From contig JAIOWW010000029.1 of the NCBI GenBank assembly GCA_021741925.1, forward strand, positions 1 through 11,688: a stretch of DNA of 11,688 nucleotides. Reading direction: 5' to 3'. The stretch comes from Pontimonas sp. (GTDB lineage: Bacteria; Actinomycetota; Actinomycetes; Actinomycetales; Microbacteriaceae). Positions within the stretch are counted from its first letter, which is position 1; every line of letters begins with the position of its first letter. Positions 6,020 to 11,688 of this stretch are shown piece after piece. Position numbers and translations under genes: made by a program. The notes beneath the pieces are model-generated. The model worked only from the letters and a program-made list of their open reading frames with translations, was not told the DNA's origin and searched no databases.

Positions 6020-6997
6020 GTGACCACGATTACCGCCACCACGAAGAAAAACCTTGTCCTGGTGAGCGGTCGTGCTCATCCCGCTCTTGCCGAGGCGGTC
6101 GCCAAAGAGTTGGGAACCGAGCTCGTTCCTGCAGAAACGAGAACCTTTGCCAACGGGGAAATTTATGCCCGCTATGGCGACAGCGTTCGAGGCTGCGACG
6201 CCTTCGTCATGCAGTCCCACTGCGCCCCCATTAATGAGTGGCTGATGGAGCAACTCATCATGGTGGACGCATTGAAACGTGCGAGCGCGAAGCGCATTAC
6301 GGTGGTGGCACCGTTTTATCCCTACGCCCGCCAAGACAAGAAGGGTCGCGGTCGCGAGCCGATTTCAGCTCGCTTGATTGCCGACTTGTTCAAGGCTGCC
6401 GGCGCCGATCGCATCATGAGCGTGGATCTGCACGCCGCCCAGATTCAAGGGTTCTTTGATGGACCAGTGGACCACCTGTTTGCGATGCCAGTTCTGCTGG
6501 AGCACTTCCAGAAGCAGCTCGACCCAGAAACGTTGACTGTGGTGAGCCCGGACATGGGTCGCGTGCGAGTCGCAGACATTTGGAGCGACAAGCTGGGTGC
6601 ACCCCTGGCCATCATCCACAAGCGTCGTGACCCCAAGGTCCCGAACCAGGTATCTGTCCACGAAATTGTGGGTGAGGTAGAGGGTCGCGTCTGTTTGCTG
6701 GTGGATGACCTGATCGACACGGGACGGACGATTGCCAAGGCCGCCGAAGCGCTCAAGGCCAATGGGGCCACCGGGGTTGTGGTGGCTGCCACCCACGCCG
6801 TGTTCTCTGACCCCGCTGTCGAGGTTCTGCAGTCCGACTTCATCGATCAGGTCGTCGTGACGGACACCCTCCCGGTTGACCCGGACAAGTACTGGGACCG
6901 CTTGACCGTTCTCCCGATTGCTCCGCTTTTGGCCAGAGCCATTCGAGAAGTATTCGAGGATGGTTCGGTGACCTCCATGTTTGATGGAGCCGCTTAG
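6020..6997 (+). CDS. prs: Ribose-phosphate pyrophosphokinase (PRPP synthetase)
   Basis: The product is 325 residues from the GTG at 6020, the first possible start after an in-frame TAG at 6011. AAGAGG lies 12 bases upstream, slightly far for a ribosome-binding site. Prs transfers pyrophosphate from ATP to ribose-5-phosphate, giving PRPP for nucleotide, His and Trp synthesis. Family marks are FANGEIYARY (43-52), the ATP-region PYARQDKKGRGREPISARL (101-119), VDLHAAQIQGFF (135-146), VVSPDMGRVRVA (174-185), and the PRPP-binding VDDLIDTGRT (228-237). The last is usually DDMIDTGGT, so Arg236 replaces a glycine of the phosphate loop. Length is normal. The last four bases overlap the convergent gene at 6994-7335. 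Two hairpins at and just beyond the 3' end could terminate the transcript. Confidence 0.96.
   Translation: MTTITATTKKNLVLVSGRAHPALAEAVAKELGTELVPAETRTFANGEIYARYGDSVRGCDAFVMQSHCAPINEWLMEQLIMVDALKRASAKRITVVAPFYPYARQDKKGRGREPISARLIADLFKAAGADRIMSVDLHAAQIQGFFDGPVDHLFAMPVLLEHFQKQLDPETLTVVSPDMGRVRVADIWSDKLGAPLAIIHKRRDPKVPNQVSVHEIVGEVEGRVCLLVDDLIDTGRTIAKAAEALKANGATGVVVAATHAVFSDPAVEVLQSDFIDQVVVTDTLPVDPDKYWDRLTVLPIAPLLARAIREVFEDGSVTSMFDGAA
6973..6989 (+). repeat. Short hairpin at the 3' end of prs
   Basis: CTCCAT (6973-6978) and ATGGAG (6984-6989) form a perfect 6-bp stem with a five-base GTTTG loop inside the last codons of prs. No T-run follows. It may help end or stabilise the mRNA, or be incidental. 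Confidence 0.25.
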
Positions 6998-7335
6998 GTT
7001 CCTGTTAGGGGAATCAGGCGCGGGGCGCCTGGCACCACTCCCAAGTGGGCCACAAAGAACTCTTGGTCATCGAACATGACGGCGTGACAGTTCCACCCCA
7101 GTAGGTCGGTGGGGAACAGATCAAACGAGGCTCTCGAGGATGTCGCACCAGGGGCGTAATACTCGACAGCAATCTGGCAGGCGTAATTCGCTGTGCGCAC
7201 TTGTGTGCTCCAGGTCACGATGACTCCGGGGAGAACGAGCGCACCAATCGCGAGGAGAACCACACCACGCATGAGGTTTCGGCGTCGCCTCGAATACAGC
7301 GGTCTGTCGATCTCGTCGTCCAAGCTCATGTTCAC
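6994..7335 (-). CDS. Small single-pass membrane protein of unknown function
   Basis: The product is 113 residues from the GTG at 7335-7333, with GGGAG eight bases upstream; an ATG two codons later is less well placed. I do not recognise a named family. An acidic start (SLDDEID) is followed by a basic RRRR cluster at 16-19, then a hydrophobic helix at about 22-42. By the positive-inside rule this leaves a C-terminal region of about 70 residues outside the membrane. That region holds exactly two cysteines (Cys53 and Cys83), which could form a disulfide. There is no lipobox or signal peptidase I site of clear quality. The gene converges on prs with a 4-bp overlap and diverges from the permease with a gap of only about 34 bp. 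Base composition resembles the neighbours, and the good ribosome-binding site argues for a real gene. Confidence 0.7.
   Translation of the reverse strand: MNMSLDDEIDRPLYSRRRRNLMRGVVLLAIGALVLPGVIVTWSTQVRTANYACQIAVEYYAPGATSSRASFDLFPTDLLGWNCHAVMFDDQEFFVAHLGVVPGAPRLIPLTGT
7015..7031 (+). terminator. GC-rich hairpin after prs, possible terminator
   Basis: CAGGCGC (7015-7021), GGG, GCGCCTG (7025-7031) is a perfect 7-bp stem starting 18 bases after the prs stop. It lacks a T-tract, so if it acts it would be a non-canonical (I-shaped) terminator. It lies within the coding end of the convergent small membrane protein. Confidence 0.35.
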
Positions 7336-7356
7336 TTTCTAGTCTCCCACGCCCTC

Positions 7357-7362
7357 TACAGT
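7357..7362 (+). promoter_or_regulatory. Candidate -10 element for leaderless permease mRNA
   Basis: TACAGT (TANNNT) is followed by seven bases and then the GTG at 7370. The arrangement is the same as at mfd. There is no Shine-Dalgarno sequence. It argues for initiation at 7370 over the in-frame GTG at 7361, which lies inside the element. Confidence 0.5.
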
Positions 7363-7369
7363 GTGGGTC

Positions 7370-8587
7370 GTGAGCTCACTAAGAAGAACTCTTGGCCCCT
7401 TCGGGGCAGCGGGTATCGGGGTTGCCTCCATGGTGGGGGCCGGAGCGTTCTATGTTTGGGCTCCTGCTGCGGCGCTTGCCGGCTCGCTGATGTGGGTGTC
7501 TCTGCTCCTGGCGGGCACCATCGCTCTGCTGAACGCTGTGGTGATGGCGCAGTTGACGATTAACAACGCGGTCTCCGGCGGTGCCTATAGGTATGGGCAG
7601 AAATACATCAGCCCTCAGGCAGGTTTCCTAGCCGGCTGGTTCTTTCTGGTGGGAAAGACCGCGTCAGCGGCTGCCATCTCGGCCGTTGCTGGGCGATACC
7701 TGTGGCCAGAGAATCCCACCGTTTTCGCAGTGGCTTTAGTCGCAGTTTTTGCCCTTGCCAATATCTCGGGCCTTCGCACCACGGCCGCCATCAGCATTCT
7801 GATTGCGGTGATTGTGGTGGGCTTTCTCATCGCCACACTGCTCGGCGCCACGGGTGATGTCACAGCTTTCGCTCTCGAGGGTGAGGCATCAGCCTGGGGG
7901 ATTCTCCCTGCCGCTGGATTGATCTTTTTTGCGTTTGCCGGCTATGCCCGGATGGCGACTCTGGGGGAAGAAGTCAAAAATCCCGTCACCGTCCTACCCC
8001 GTGTGATTGTCCTGACACTGCTCGGTGTCCTGGTCCTTTATGGGGCGATTGCCCTCACACTGCTCGGAACCCTGGGTGCAGAGGCCCTAGCAACAAGCGA
8101 AGCTCCCCTCGCAGATATTGCCACCGCGAGCATGGCTCCCTGGGTGATCGCGGTGGCAGCACTCGCGTCACTGGGGTCTTTGGCTGCGGTACTTGCCGGG
8201 CTTTCTCGAACCTCCATGGCGATGGCGCAGCGAGGAGACTTGCCCTCTCGACTCGGTGTTGTGTGGGAGCGGACCTCATCACCGGCAATTGCGGAGTTGA
8301 CGATGGCGCTTGGCGCCATGGTGGCTGTGCTGGTGGTGGACCCGATCTGGCTGGTGGGGGCATCCTCGAGTGCGGTGCTGAGTTATTACGCAATTGCCCA
8401 TGGCGCCGCCATTAAGCAGCCCGAATCCGAGAGAATCCTGCCGGTCATCACCCCGTGGGTGGGTCTGGTGGGTTGCGTGGGCCTGGTCGCGACCCTGCCC
8501 TGGCAGTCAGTAGCCACGGGTGGGGTGATTTTCGTCGTGGGCCTTCTGGTCTGGGCGCTCAAGAAAAAACCAACCCTCAACCATTAG
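7370..8587 (+). CDS. APC-superfamily amino acid permease
   Basis: From the GTG at 7370 the product is 405 residues with about 12 hydrophobic helices. Helix 1 carries the unwound glycine motif of amino acid/polyamine/organocation carriers (GIGVASMVGAGAFYVWAP, about 15-32). SGGAYRYG follows at about 69-76 (family GGxYxY), and GYARMATLGEEVKNP at about 191-205 is the conserved helix 6 to loop motif with its Glu-Glu-x-x-Asn-Pro. The protein probably imports or exchanges amino acids or related amines across the cytoplasmic membrane; the specific substrate cannot be assigned. At 405 residues it is a little shorter than many APC members (about 450-500), losing helices or loops at the C-terminus. It stands alone between a divergent small membrane protein and rplY. 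Confidence 0.88.
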   Translation: MSSLRRTLGPFGAAGIGVASMVGAGAFYVWAPAAALAGSLMWVSLLLAGTIALLNAVVMAQLTINNAVSGGAYRYGQKYISPQAGFLAGWFFLVGKTASAAAISAVAGRYLWPENPTVFAVALVAVFALANISGLRTTAAISILIAVIVVGFLIATLLGATGDVTAFALEGEASAWGILPAAGLIFFAFAGYARMATLGEEVKNPVTVLPRVIVLTLLGVLVLYGAIALTLLGTLGAEALATSEAPLADIATASMAPWVIAVAALASLGSLAAVLAGLSRTSMAMAQRGDLPSRLGVVWERTSSPAIAELTMALGAMVAVLVVDPIWLVGASSSAVLSYYAIAHGAAIKQPESERILPVITPWVGLVGCVGLVATLPWQSVATGGVIFVVGLLVWALKKKPTLNH

Positions 8588-8613
8588 ACGAAGCCCCCAT
8601 TCTCAGCTAGCAT
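8584..8613 (+). promoter_or_regulatory. Candidate promoter of rplY(-pth)
   Basis: TTAGAC at 8584-8589 (resembling TTGACA) and TAGCAT at 8608-8613 (TANNNT) are separated by 18 bp. Initiation near 8620 would give a leader of about 125 nt before rplY. The -35 overlaps the permease stop codon. Confidence 0.45.
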
Positions 8614-8632
8614 TACGTGGTACTTCGGCGAG

Positions 8633-8656
8633 GAAGAGTTGTACACACAACCCTTC
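8633..8656 (+). promoter_or_regulatory. Stem-loop in the rplY 5' leader
   Basis: GAAG, A, GTTGT (8638-8642), loop ACAC, ACAAC (8647-8651), C, CTTC (8653-8656) gives 9 base pairs interrupted by one A/C mismatch. It would form early in the predicted leader. It is followed by the purine/pyrimidine blocks that can pair with the ribosome-binding site. Confidence 0.4.
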
Positions 8657-8670
8657 GTAATCGACGCGGT

Positions 8671-8739
8671 GGAGCAGGCTCCTATGTCTCTCCTCACGCA
8701 CAGCGTACGAGTTCGAGAAAAAGCAGAAAACTTAGGAGC
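8671..8739 (+). promoter_or_regulatory. Possible alternative RNA pairing controlling the rplY ribosome-binding site
   Basis: GCTCCTA at 8678-8684 is perfectly complementary to TAGGAGC at 8733-8739, which contains the rplY Shine-Dalgarno AGGAG (six bases before the ATG). The same CTCC (8679-8682) can instead pair with GGAG at 8671-8674 across a four-base loop, which would release the ribosome-binding site. A second CTCCT at 8690-8694 can also pair with AGGAG. The two folds exclude each other, as in autoregulated ribosomal-protein leaders. The pairings are seen; regulation is inferred. Confidence 0.35.
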
Positions 8740-8744
8740 AGTTC

Positions 8745-9404
8745 ATGGTAGATAACCACGTCGCGGTTGATATCCGCACATCATTTGGTAAAGGTGCCGC
8801 ACGCAAGTTGCGCGCTGCCGGCAAGATTCCCGCAGTGGTCTATGGCCACGGTGCTGACCCCCTTCACGTGGCGCTTCCCGCCCACGAAACCACTCTGATT
8901 GCTCGTCGTGCCAACGCTCTGATCGAGCTCAAGATGACCGATGGCGAGCAGCTAGTCCTCATCAAGGACATCCAGCGTGACCCCGTTCGTCAGATCATTG
9001 AGCACCTCGACCTCGTCATCGTCCGCAAGGGTGAGAAGGTCACCGTGGACATCTCCGTTCACGTTGAGGGCGAGCCCTTCTCCGGCACCATGGTTCAGCT
9101 GGAGCACAGCACCGTGAGCGTGGAAGCAGAAGCAACTCACATCCCCGAGTATGTGACCGTGAACGTGGATGGCCTCGAAGAGGGCAGCCAGATTCGCGCC
9201 GGTGAGCTTGCACTCCCTGGTGGCTCGACCCTCGTCTCCGACCCCGACATGCTGGTCATCACCATCCAGCAGCCTCCGAAGGTCGCCGAGCCTGAGCCCG
9301 GTGCGGCAGCAGAGGGCGAAGCTGGTGGCGACGCCGGCGAGGCTTCCGCTGAGGGTGGAGATTCTGGTGGCGATTCCGGTGGCGATGACGCGGGCGGCGA
9401 ATAA
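8745..9404 (+). CDS. rplY: 50S ribosomal protein L25 / general stress protein Ctc
   Basis: The product is 219 residues, starting at an ATG with AGGAG six bases upstream. The N-terminal L25 domain (about 1-95) begins with the usual TSFGKGAARKLRAAGKIPAV and contains VVYGHGADPLHV; it binds 5S rRNA in the large subunit. The C-terminal Ctc-type beta domain follows (about 96-185), including LPGGSTLVSDPDMLVITI. Residues after about 186 form a low-complexity tail of Gly, Glu, Asp and Ala, with DSGG repeats and no positive charge, as in many actinobacterial CTC-type L25 proteins. The gene has its own promoter-like sequence and a 125-nt leader. pth follows and is probably co-transcribed: the two coding regions are separated by 56 bp or less depending on the pth start. 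Confidence 0.96.
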   Translation: MVDNHVAVDIRTSFGKGAARKLRAAGKIPAVVYGHGADPLHVALPAHETTLIARRANALIELKMTDGEQLVLIKDIQRDPVRQIIEHLDLVIVRKGEKVTVDISVHVEGEPFSGTMVQLEHSTVSVEAEATHIPEYVTVNVDGLEEGSQIRAGELALPGGSTLVSDPDMLVITIQQPPKVAEPEPGAAAEGEAGGDAGEASAEGGDSGGDSGGDDAGGE

Positions 9405-9460
9405 CCCTGCGCTTTAGTTTCCCCCGCAAGAAAAGCACCTCCAGCACGGAGTGGCTGATT

Positions 9461-10024
9461 GTGGGGCTCGGTAACCCGGGCTCCCAGTACGAGCGCACCC
9501 GCCACAACGTGGGACAGATGGTCGTTGCTGCCTGTGCAGATTCTGCAGGGGTGAGCTTCCAGAAGTTCAAGAGTCACGGCGTGCTCGCGAGCGTGTCACA
9601 CCCCGCAGGGTTCACCCTGCGCTTAGCGGCACTCTCGAGCTTTATGAACCGCTCGGGTGCACCGGTCCAGGCGATGCTGGCGTTTCACAAGATTCCTCCC
9701 GCCCAGCTGCTTGTCGTCCACGATGACCTCGATCTGCCCGATGGGACTGTTCGCCTTAAGTTCGGCGGCGGTCACGCGGGACACAACGGCCTCAAAGACA
9801 TCGCCCGAGCTCTCGGAACACTAGATTTCCATCGGGTGCGAGTGGGTATTGGTCGACCCAATGACCCCAGACCCGTTGCGGATTACGTTCTTCAGCGCTT
9901 TAGCGCTGAGCAGGAAGCGCAGCTTTCTGCCGTGTTGCGCCTCGCGTGTGACGCTGTGGAGGCTCTGGTGACCGAGGGCCTTACCGCCGCCCAGCAAAAA
10001 ATTCACCCGCCGCAGAGCTCCTAG
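9461..10024 (+). CDS. pth: Peptidyl-tRNA hydrolase Pth (start uncertain, probably further upstream)
   Basis: Pth hydrolyses peptidyl-tRNA released by stalled ribosomes and is essential for tRNA recycling. From the GTG at 9461 there are 187 residues: GLGNPGSQYERTRHNVG (Asn5, catalytic His15), FMNRSG (Asn63), HDDLDLPDG (Asp88) and GGGHAGHNGL (Asn109), all the active-site positions expected. The usual KPxT before FMN is degenerate. GGAG lies nine bases before this GTG. However, homologues begin with a beta strand of the type WLIVGLGNPG, and the frame upstream encodes exactly TEWLI directly before the GTG. It is open back to 9389 with no ATG, GTG or TTG. Candidate alternatives are CTG at 9455 (giving LIVGLGNPG) or CTG at 9407 (adding RFSFPRKKSTSSTEWLIV), two bases after the rplY stop. 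The stop is certain; the start is not. Confidence 0.93.
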   Translation: MGLGNPGSQYERTRHNVGQMVVAACADSAGVSFQKFKSHGVLASVSHPAGFTLRLAALSSFMNRSGAPVQAMLAFHKIPPAQLLVVHDDLDLPDGTVRLKFGGGHAGHNGLKDIARALGTLDFHRVRVGIGRPNDPRPVADYVLQRFSAEQEAQLSAVLRLACDAVEALVTEGLTAAQQKIHPPQSS

Positions 10025-10036
10025 GGCTCTGGTTTT
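10013..10036 (+). terminator. Terminator-like hairpin after pth
   Basis: CAGAGC (10013-10018) pairs with GCTCTG (10026-10031). Two further inner pairs (T-G, C-G) give an 8-bp stem with a three-base loop, followed by GTTTTA. The stem contains the end of pth. The T-run is short but this is the most canonical intrinsic terminator in the window. It separates the rplY-pth transcript from mfd, which has its own -10 element just downstream. Confidence 0.5.
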
Positions 10037-10054
10037 AGGCCCGCCCGGGACTAA

Positions 10055-10060
10055 TAGACT
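10055..10060 (+). promoter_or_regulatory. Candidate -10 element for leaderless mfd mRNA
   Basis: TAGACT (TANNNT) is followed by seven bases and then the mfd GTG at 10068, matching the permease promoter exactly in spacing. No Shine-Dalgarno sequence precedes the start, and no clear -35 is visible. Confidence 0.5.
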
Positions 10061-10067
10061 TCCCCGA

Positions 10068-11688
10068 GTGAGTCTCTCGACGCTTCCCTCTTTGCTGGTC
10101 GAAGATTCTGGCATTCTCACCTCGCTCGAGCAGGCCCGCGATGGCGGTTCTCTCGTCGTTCCCACGGGCGCCACAACGGCGGTCGTCCAAGCCCTGTCCG
10201 GGCTGTCTCCGATGCCCTCCGTCACCGTGGTGGTCTGTGCAACGGGGCGAGAGTCCGACCAATTGCGCGACGAACTGCGCTCGGTCGTGCCTGAGGGTAC
10301 TCACGTTCTGGACTTCCCGGCTTGGGAAACGCTGCCGCATGAGCGCTTAAGCCCTCACGCCGAAACGGTGGCGAGACGCCGCAGCGCTCTGCGCCAGATA
10401 TCCCTGGCAAGTGGTTCCGCCGGTGGTCTTGTCGTGGTCGCCTCGATTCGGGCGCTCGTGCAACCGGTGAACCCCCACATCGCCTCCTTTGAGCCATGGG
10501 TGGCGACCAAGGGTGATGCCTCACGCTCGCTCGAGAGTTGGGTGGAATACCTGGTGGAGGCCGCCTACCAGCGTGTGGACTTGGTCACCAGACGTGGGGA
10601 ATTCGCTGTTCGAGGCGGCATCCTCGACGTTTTTCCCCCTCTGGCCGAGCACCCTGTCCGCCTGGATTTCTTTGGTTCAGAAATCGACCAGGTGAACTAT
10701 TTCTCCGTGGCCGACCAGCGCTCACTCCCCGAGGAGGTGGCACCGGTGGTCCTCGAGGCGGTGCGAGAGATGCTCCTCACCCCCGATGTGAGGGCTCGCG
10801 CCTCACAGCTGGCTGGCGAATATCCAGGATTGGGACAGTTACTCACCAAGGTGTCAGAAGGTATTCCCACTGAAGGGATGGAGTCCCTCCAGCCCCTCTT
10901 GGTTCCAGGCCTTGTGGCTCCTTTGAGTGTGTTGCCTGATGACGCCCTGATTGTGGAGGTGGGGGCTCAGAAGGTCCAGGCTCGAGCGTCCATCTTGTTG
11001 GAGACCAACCGAGAGTTCTTGCAGGCCGCCTGGGAGGTGGCAGCCCTTGATGGGTCCGAGGCACCTGTTGATCTTCACGCTGGATCCTTCCTCACCCACC
11101 AGGAACTGAAGGACTCTGTGGCGCCGAGGCCCTGGGTGTCACTGGATTCTCTTGACACCGGTGAGGTCACTAACTTGCGACCACCTCTGCAGAGTTTGCC
11201 GCTGGTGACTACCGGTGGTGAAGAGGTGTGGGAGTTCATTGCGACCCGCATCCGTGACCGCGACAGTGTCATCGTGGTCGCAGCTGGTCACGGTTTGGTC
11301 GAGCGAAGCGCCCAAGTGTTGGGCGATCGCGATATTCCTCATCGCATCGATGAGGAATTAGCCGAGGCCCCAAGCCCCGGCGTGGTGAGCGTGGTGCGAG
11401 GTTTTCTGCAGGAGGGGTTCCTGGCTCCAGGCTCGAAGTTGGTGGTTATTACCGAGAAGGAGCTCTATGGCAAAGCCGTCAGCGCCTCTCCTCGGACCGG
11501 TCGAACATTGGCCACCAAGCGCACCCGTGTGGTGGACCCTCTGCAGCTCTCCGCTGGTGACTATGTCGTCCACGACACTCACGGCGTGGGTCGCTTTGTG
11601 GAGTTGGTCTCGAGAGAGATATCGACCGGTGGCAGAAATGCCATGACCTCTCAGCGCGAGTTCGTGGTCCTGGAATACGCGCCCAGCA
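10068..11688 (+). CDS. mfd: Transcription-repair coupling factor Mfd, N-terminal part
   Basis: The frame is open from the GTG at 10068 to the window edge: 540 codons plus one base, of about 1150-1200 expected. Mfd is an ATP-dependent DNA translocase that removes RNA polymerase stalled at lesions and recruits UvrA. The N-terminal UvrB-like module is recognisable by PAWETLPHERLSPHAE (about 84-99) and RRGEFAVRGGILDVFPP (about 175-191), followed by LDFFGSEIDQV. The CarD-like RNA polymerase interaction domain begins near residue 495 with GDYVVHDTHGVGRF and runs off the window at FVVLEYAPS. The helicase/translocase domains lie outside. No frameshift or internal stop is seen. The start fits the -10 element seven bases upstream and the family's short N-terminus. 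Confidence 0.94.
   Translation, partial: MSLSTLPSLLVEDSGILTSLEQARDGGSLVVPTGATTAVVQALSGLSPMPSVTVVVCATGRESDQLRDELRSVVPEGTHVLDFPAWETLPHERLSPHAETVARRRSALRQISLASGSAGGLVVVASIRALVQPVNPHIASFEPWVATKGDASRSLESWVEYLVEAAYQRVDLVTRRGEFAVRGGILDVFPPLAEHPVRLDFFGSEIDQVNYFSVADQRSLPEEVAPVVLEAVREMLLTPDVRARASQLAGEYPGLGQLLTKVSEGIPTEGMESLQPLLVPGLVAPLSVLPDDALIVEVGAQKVQARASILLETNREFLQAAWEVAALDGSEAPVDLHAGSFLTHQELKDSVAPRPWVSLDSLDTGEVTNLRPPLQSLPLVTTGGEEVWEFIATRIRDRDSVIVVAAGHGLVERSAQVLGDRDIPHRIDEELAEAPSPGVVSVVRGFLQEGFLAPGSKLVVITEKELYGKAVSASPRTGRTLATKRTRVVDPLQLSAGDYVVHDTHGVGRFVELVSREISTGGRNAMTSQREFVVLEYAPS

Noticed and set aside
8612..8661. ATTACG (8612-8617) and CGTAAT (8656-8661) as an outer stem of the rplY leader
   Set aside because: The 5' arm overlaps the predicted -10 and would not be transcribed from the proposed start near 8620; it also competes with the inner stem for base 8656.
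9295..9401. GGC/GAC-rich repeats at the rplY 3' end as a separate repeat element
   Set aside because: They are codons of the acidic Gly-rich C-terminal tail typical of CTC-type L25 proteins and stay in frame.
1..11688. Mobile element, CRISPR, phage or defence system
   Set aside because: No transposase, integrase, direct-repeat array, toxin-antitoxin pair or defence motif was found; composition is even across the window.

Overview
This window looks like chromosomal housekeeping DNA from a high-GC Gram-positive bacterium (Actinobacteria), most likely Microbacteriaceae. The indications are high-50s GC by eye, heavy use of GTG starts, very short or overlapping intergenic gaps, several promoters that appear to make leaderless mRNAs, and the proteins themselves (RsmA, IspE, GlmU, Prs, L25/Ctc, Pth, Mfd). 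The family assignment is inferred from the style of the proteins and was not searched. The order rsmA-ispE ... glmU-prs ... rplY-pth-mfd matches a block that is broadly conserved in actinobacteria such as Mycobacterium.

Layout: (1) 1-2045, plus strand: the 3' end of rsmA, a BASS/Acr3-like membrane transporter whose GTG overlaps the rsmA stop, then ispE with its own apparent leaderless promoter. (2) 2005-4359, minus strand: marR-sulP-lspA. marR and sulP overlap by one base (TAATG), and the lspA end runs 41 bp into ispE. (3) 4389-5968, plus strand: an inverted repeat between the divergent marR and tRNA-Gln(TTG), the tRNA, then glmU. (4) 6020-7335: prs, convergent with a small single-pass membrane protein whose end overlaps it by 4 bp. 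(5) 7370-8587: an APC-family permease read from an apparent leaderless promoter. (6) 8588-10024: a 157-bp gap holding a promoter and a possibly structured leader, then rplY and pth, ending in a terminator-like hairpin. (7) 10068 to the window edge: the first 540 codons of mfd.

Functionally the window joins isoprenoid precursor synthesis (IspE), cell-wall precursor UDP-GlcNAc (GlmU), PRPP supply (Prs), translation (RsmA, tRNA-Gln, L25, Pth) and transcription-coupled repair (Mfd). Three transporters, a MarR regulator and a lipoprotein signal peptidase are interspersed. No gap exceeds 300 bp. I see no transposon, CRISPR array, phage gene or defence system. The observations most worth checking are at the regulatory level (leaderless promoters, the rplY leader, the marR/tRNA-Gln inverted repeat) and in residue changes in the BASS transporter and LspA. 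I did not find a clearly new multi-gene system.
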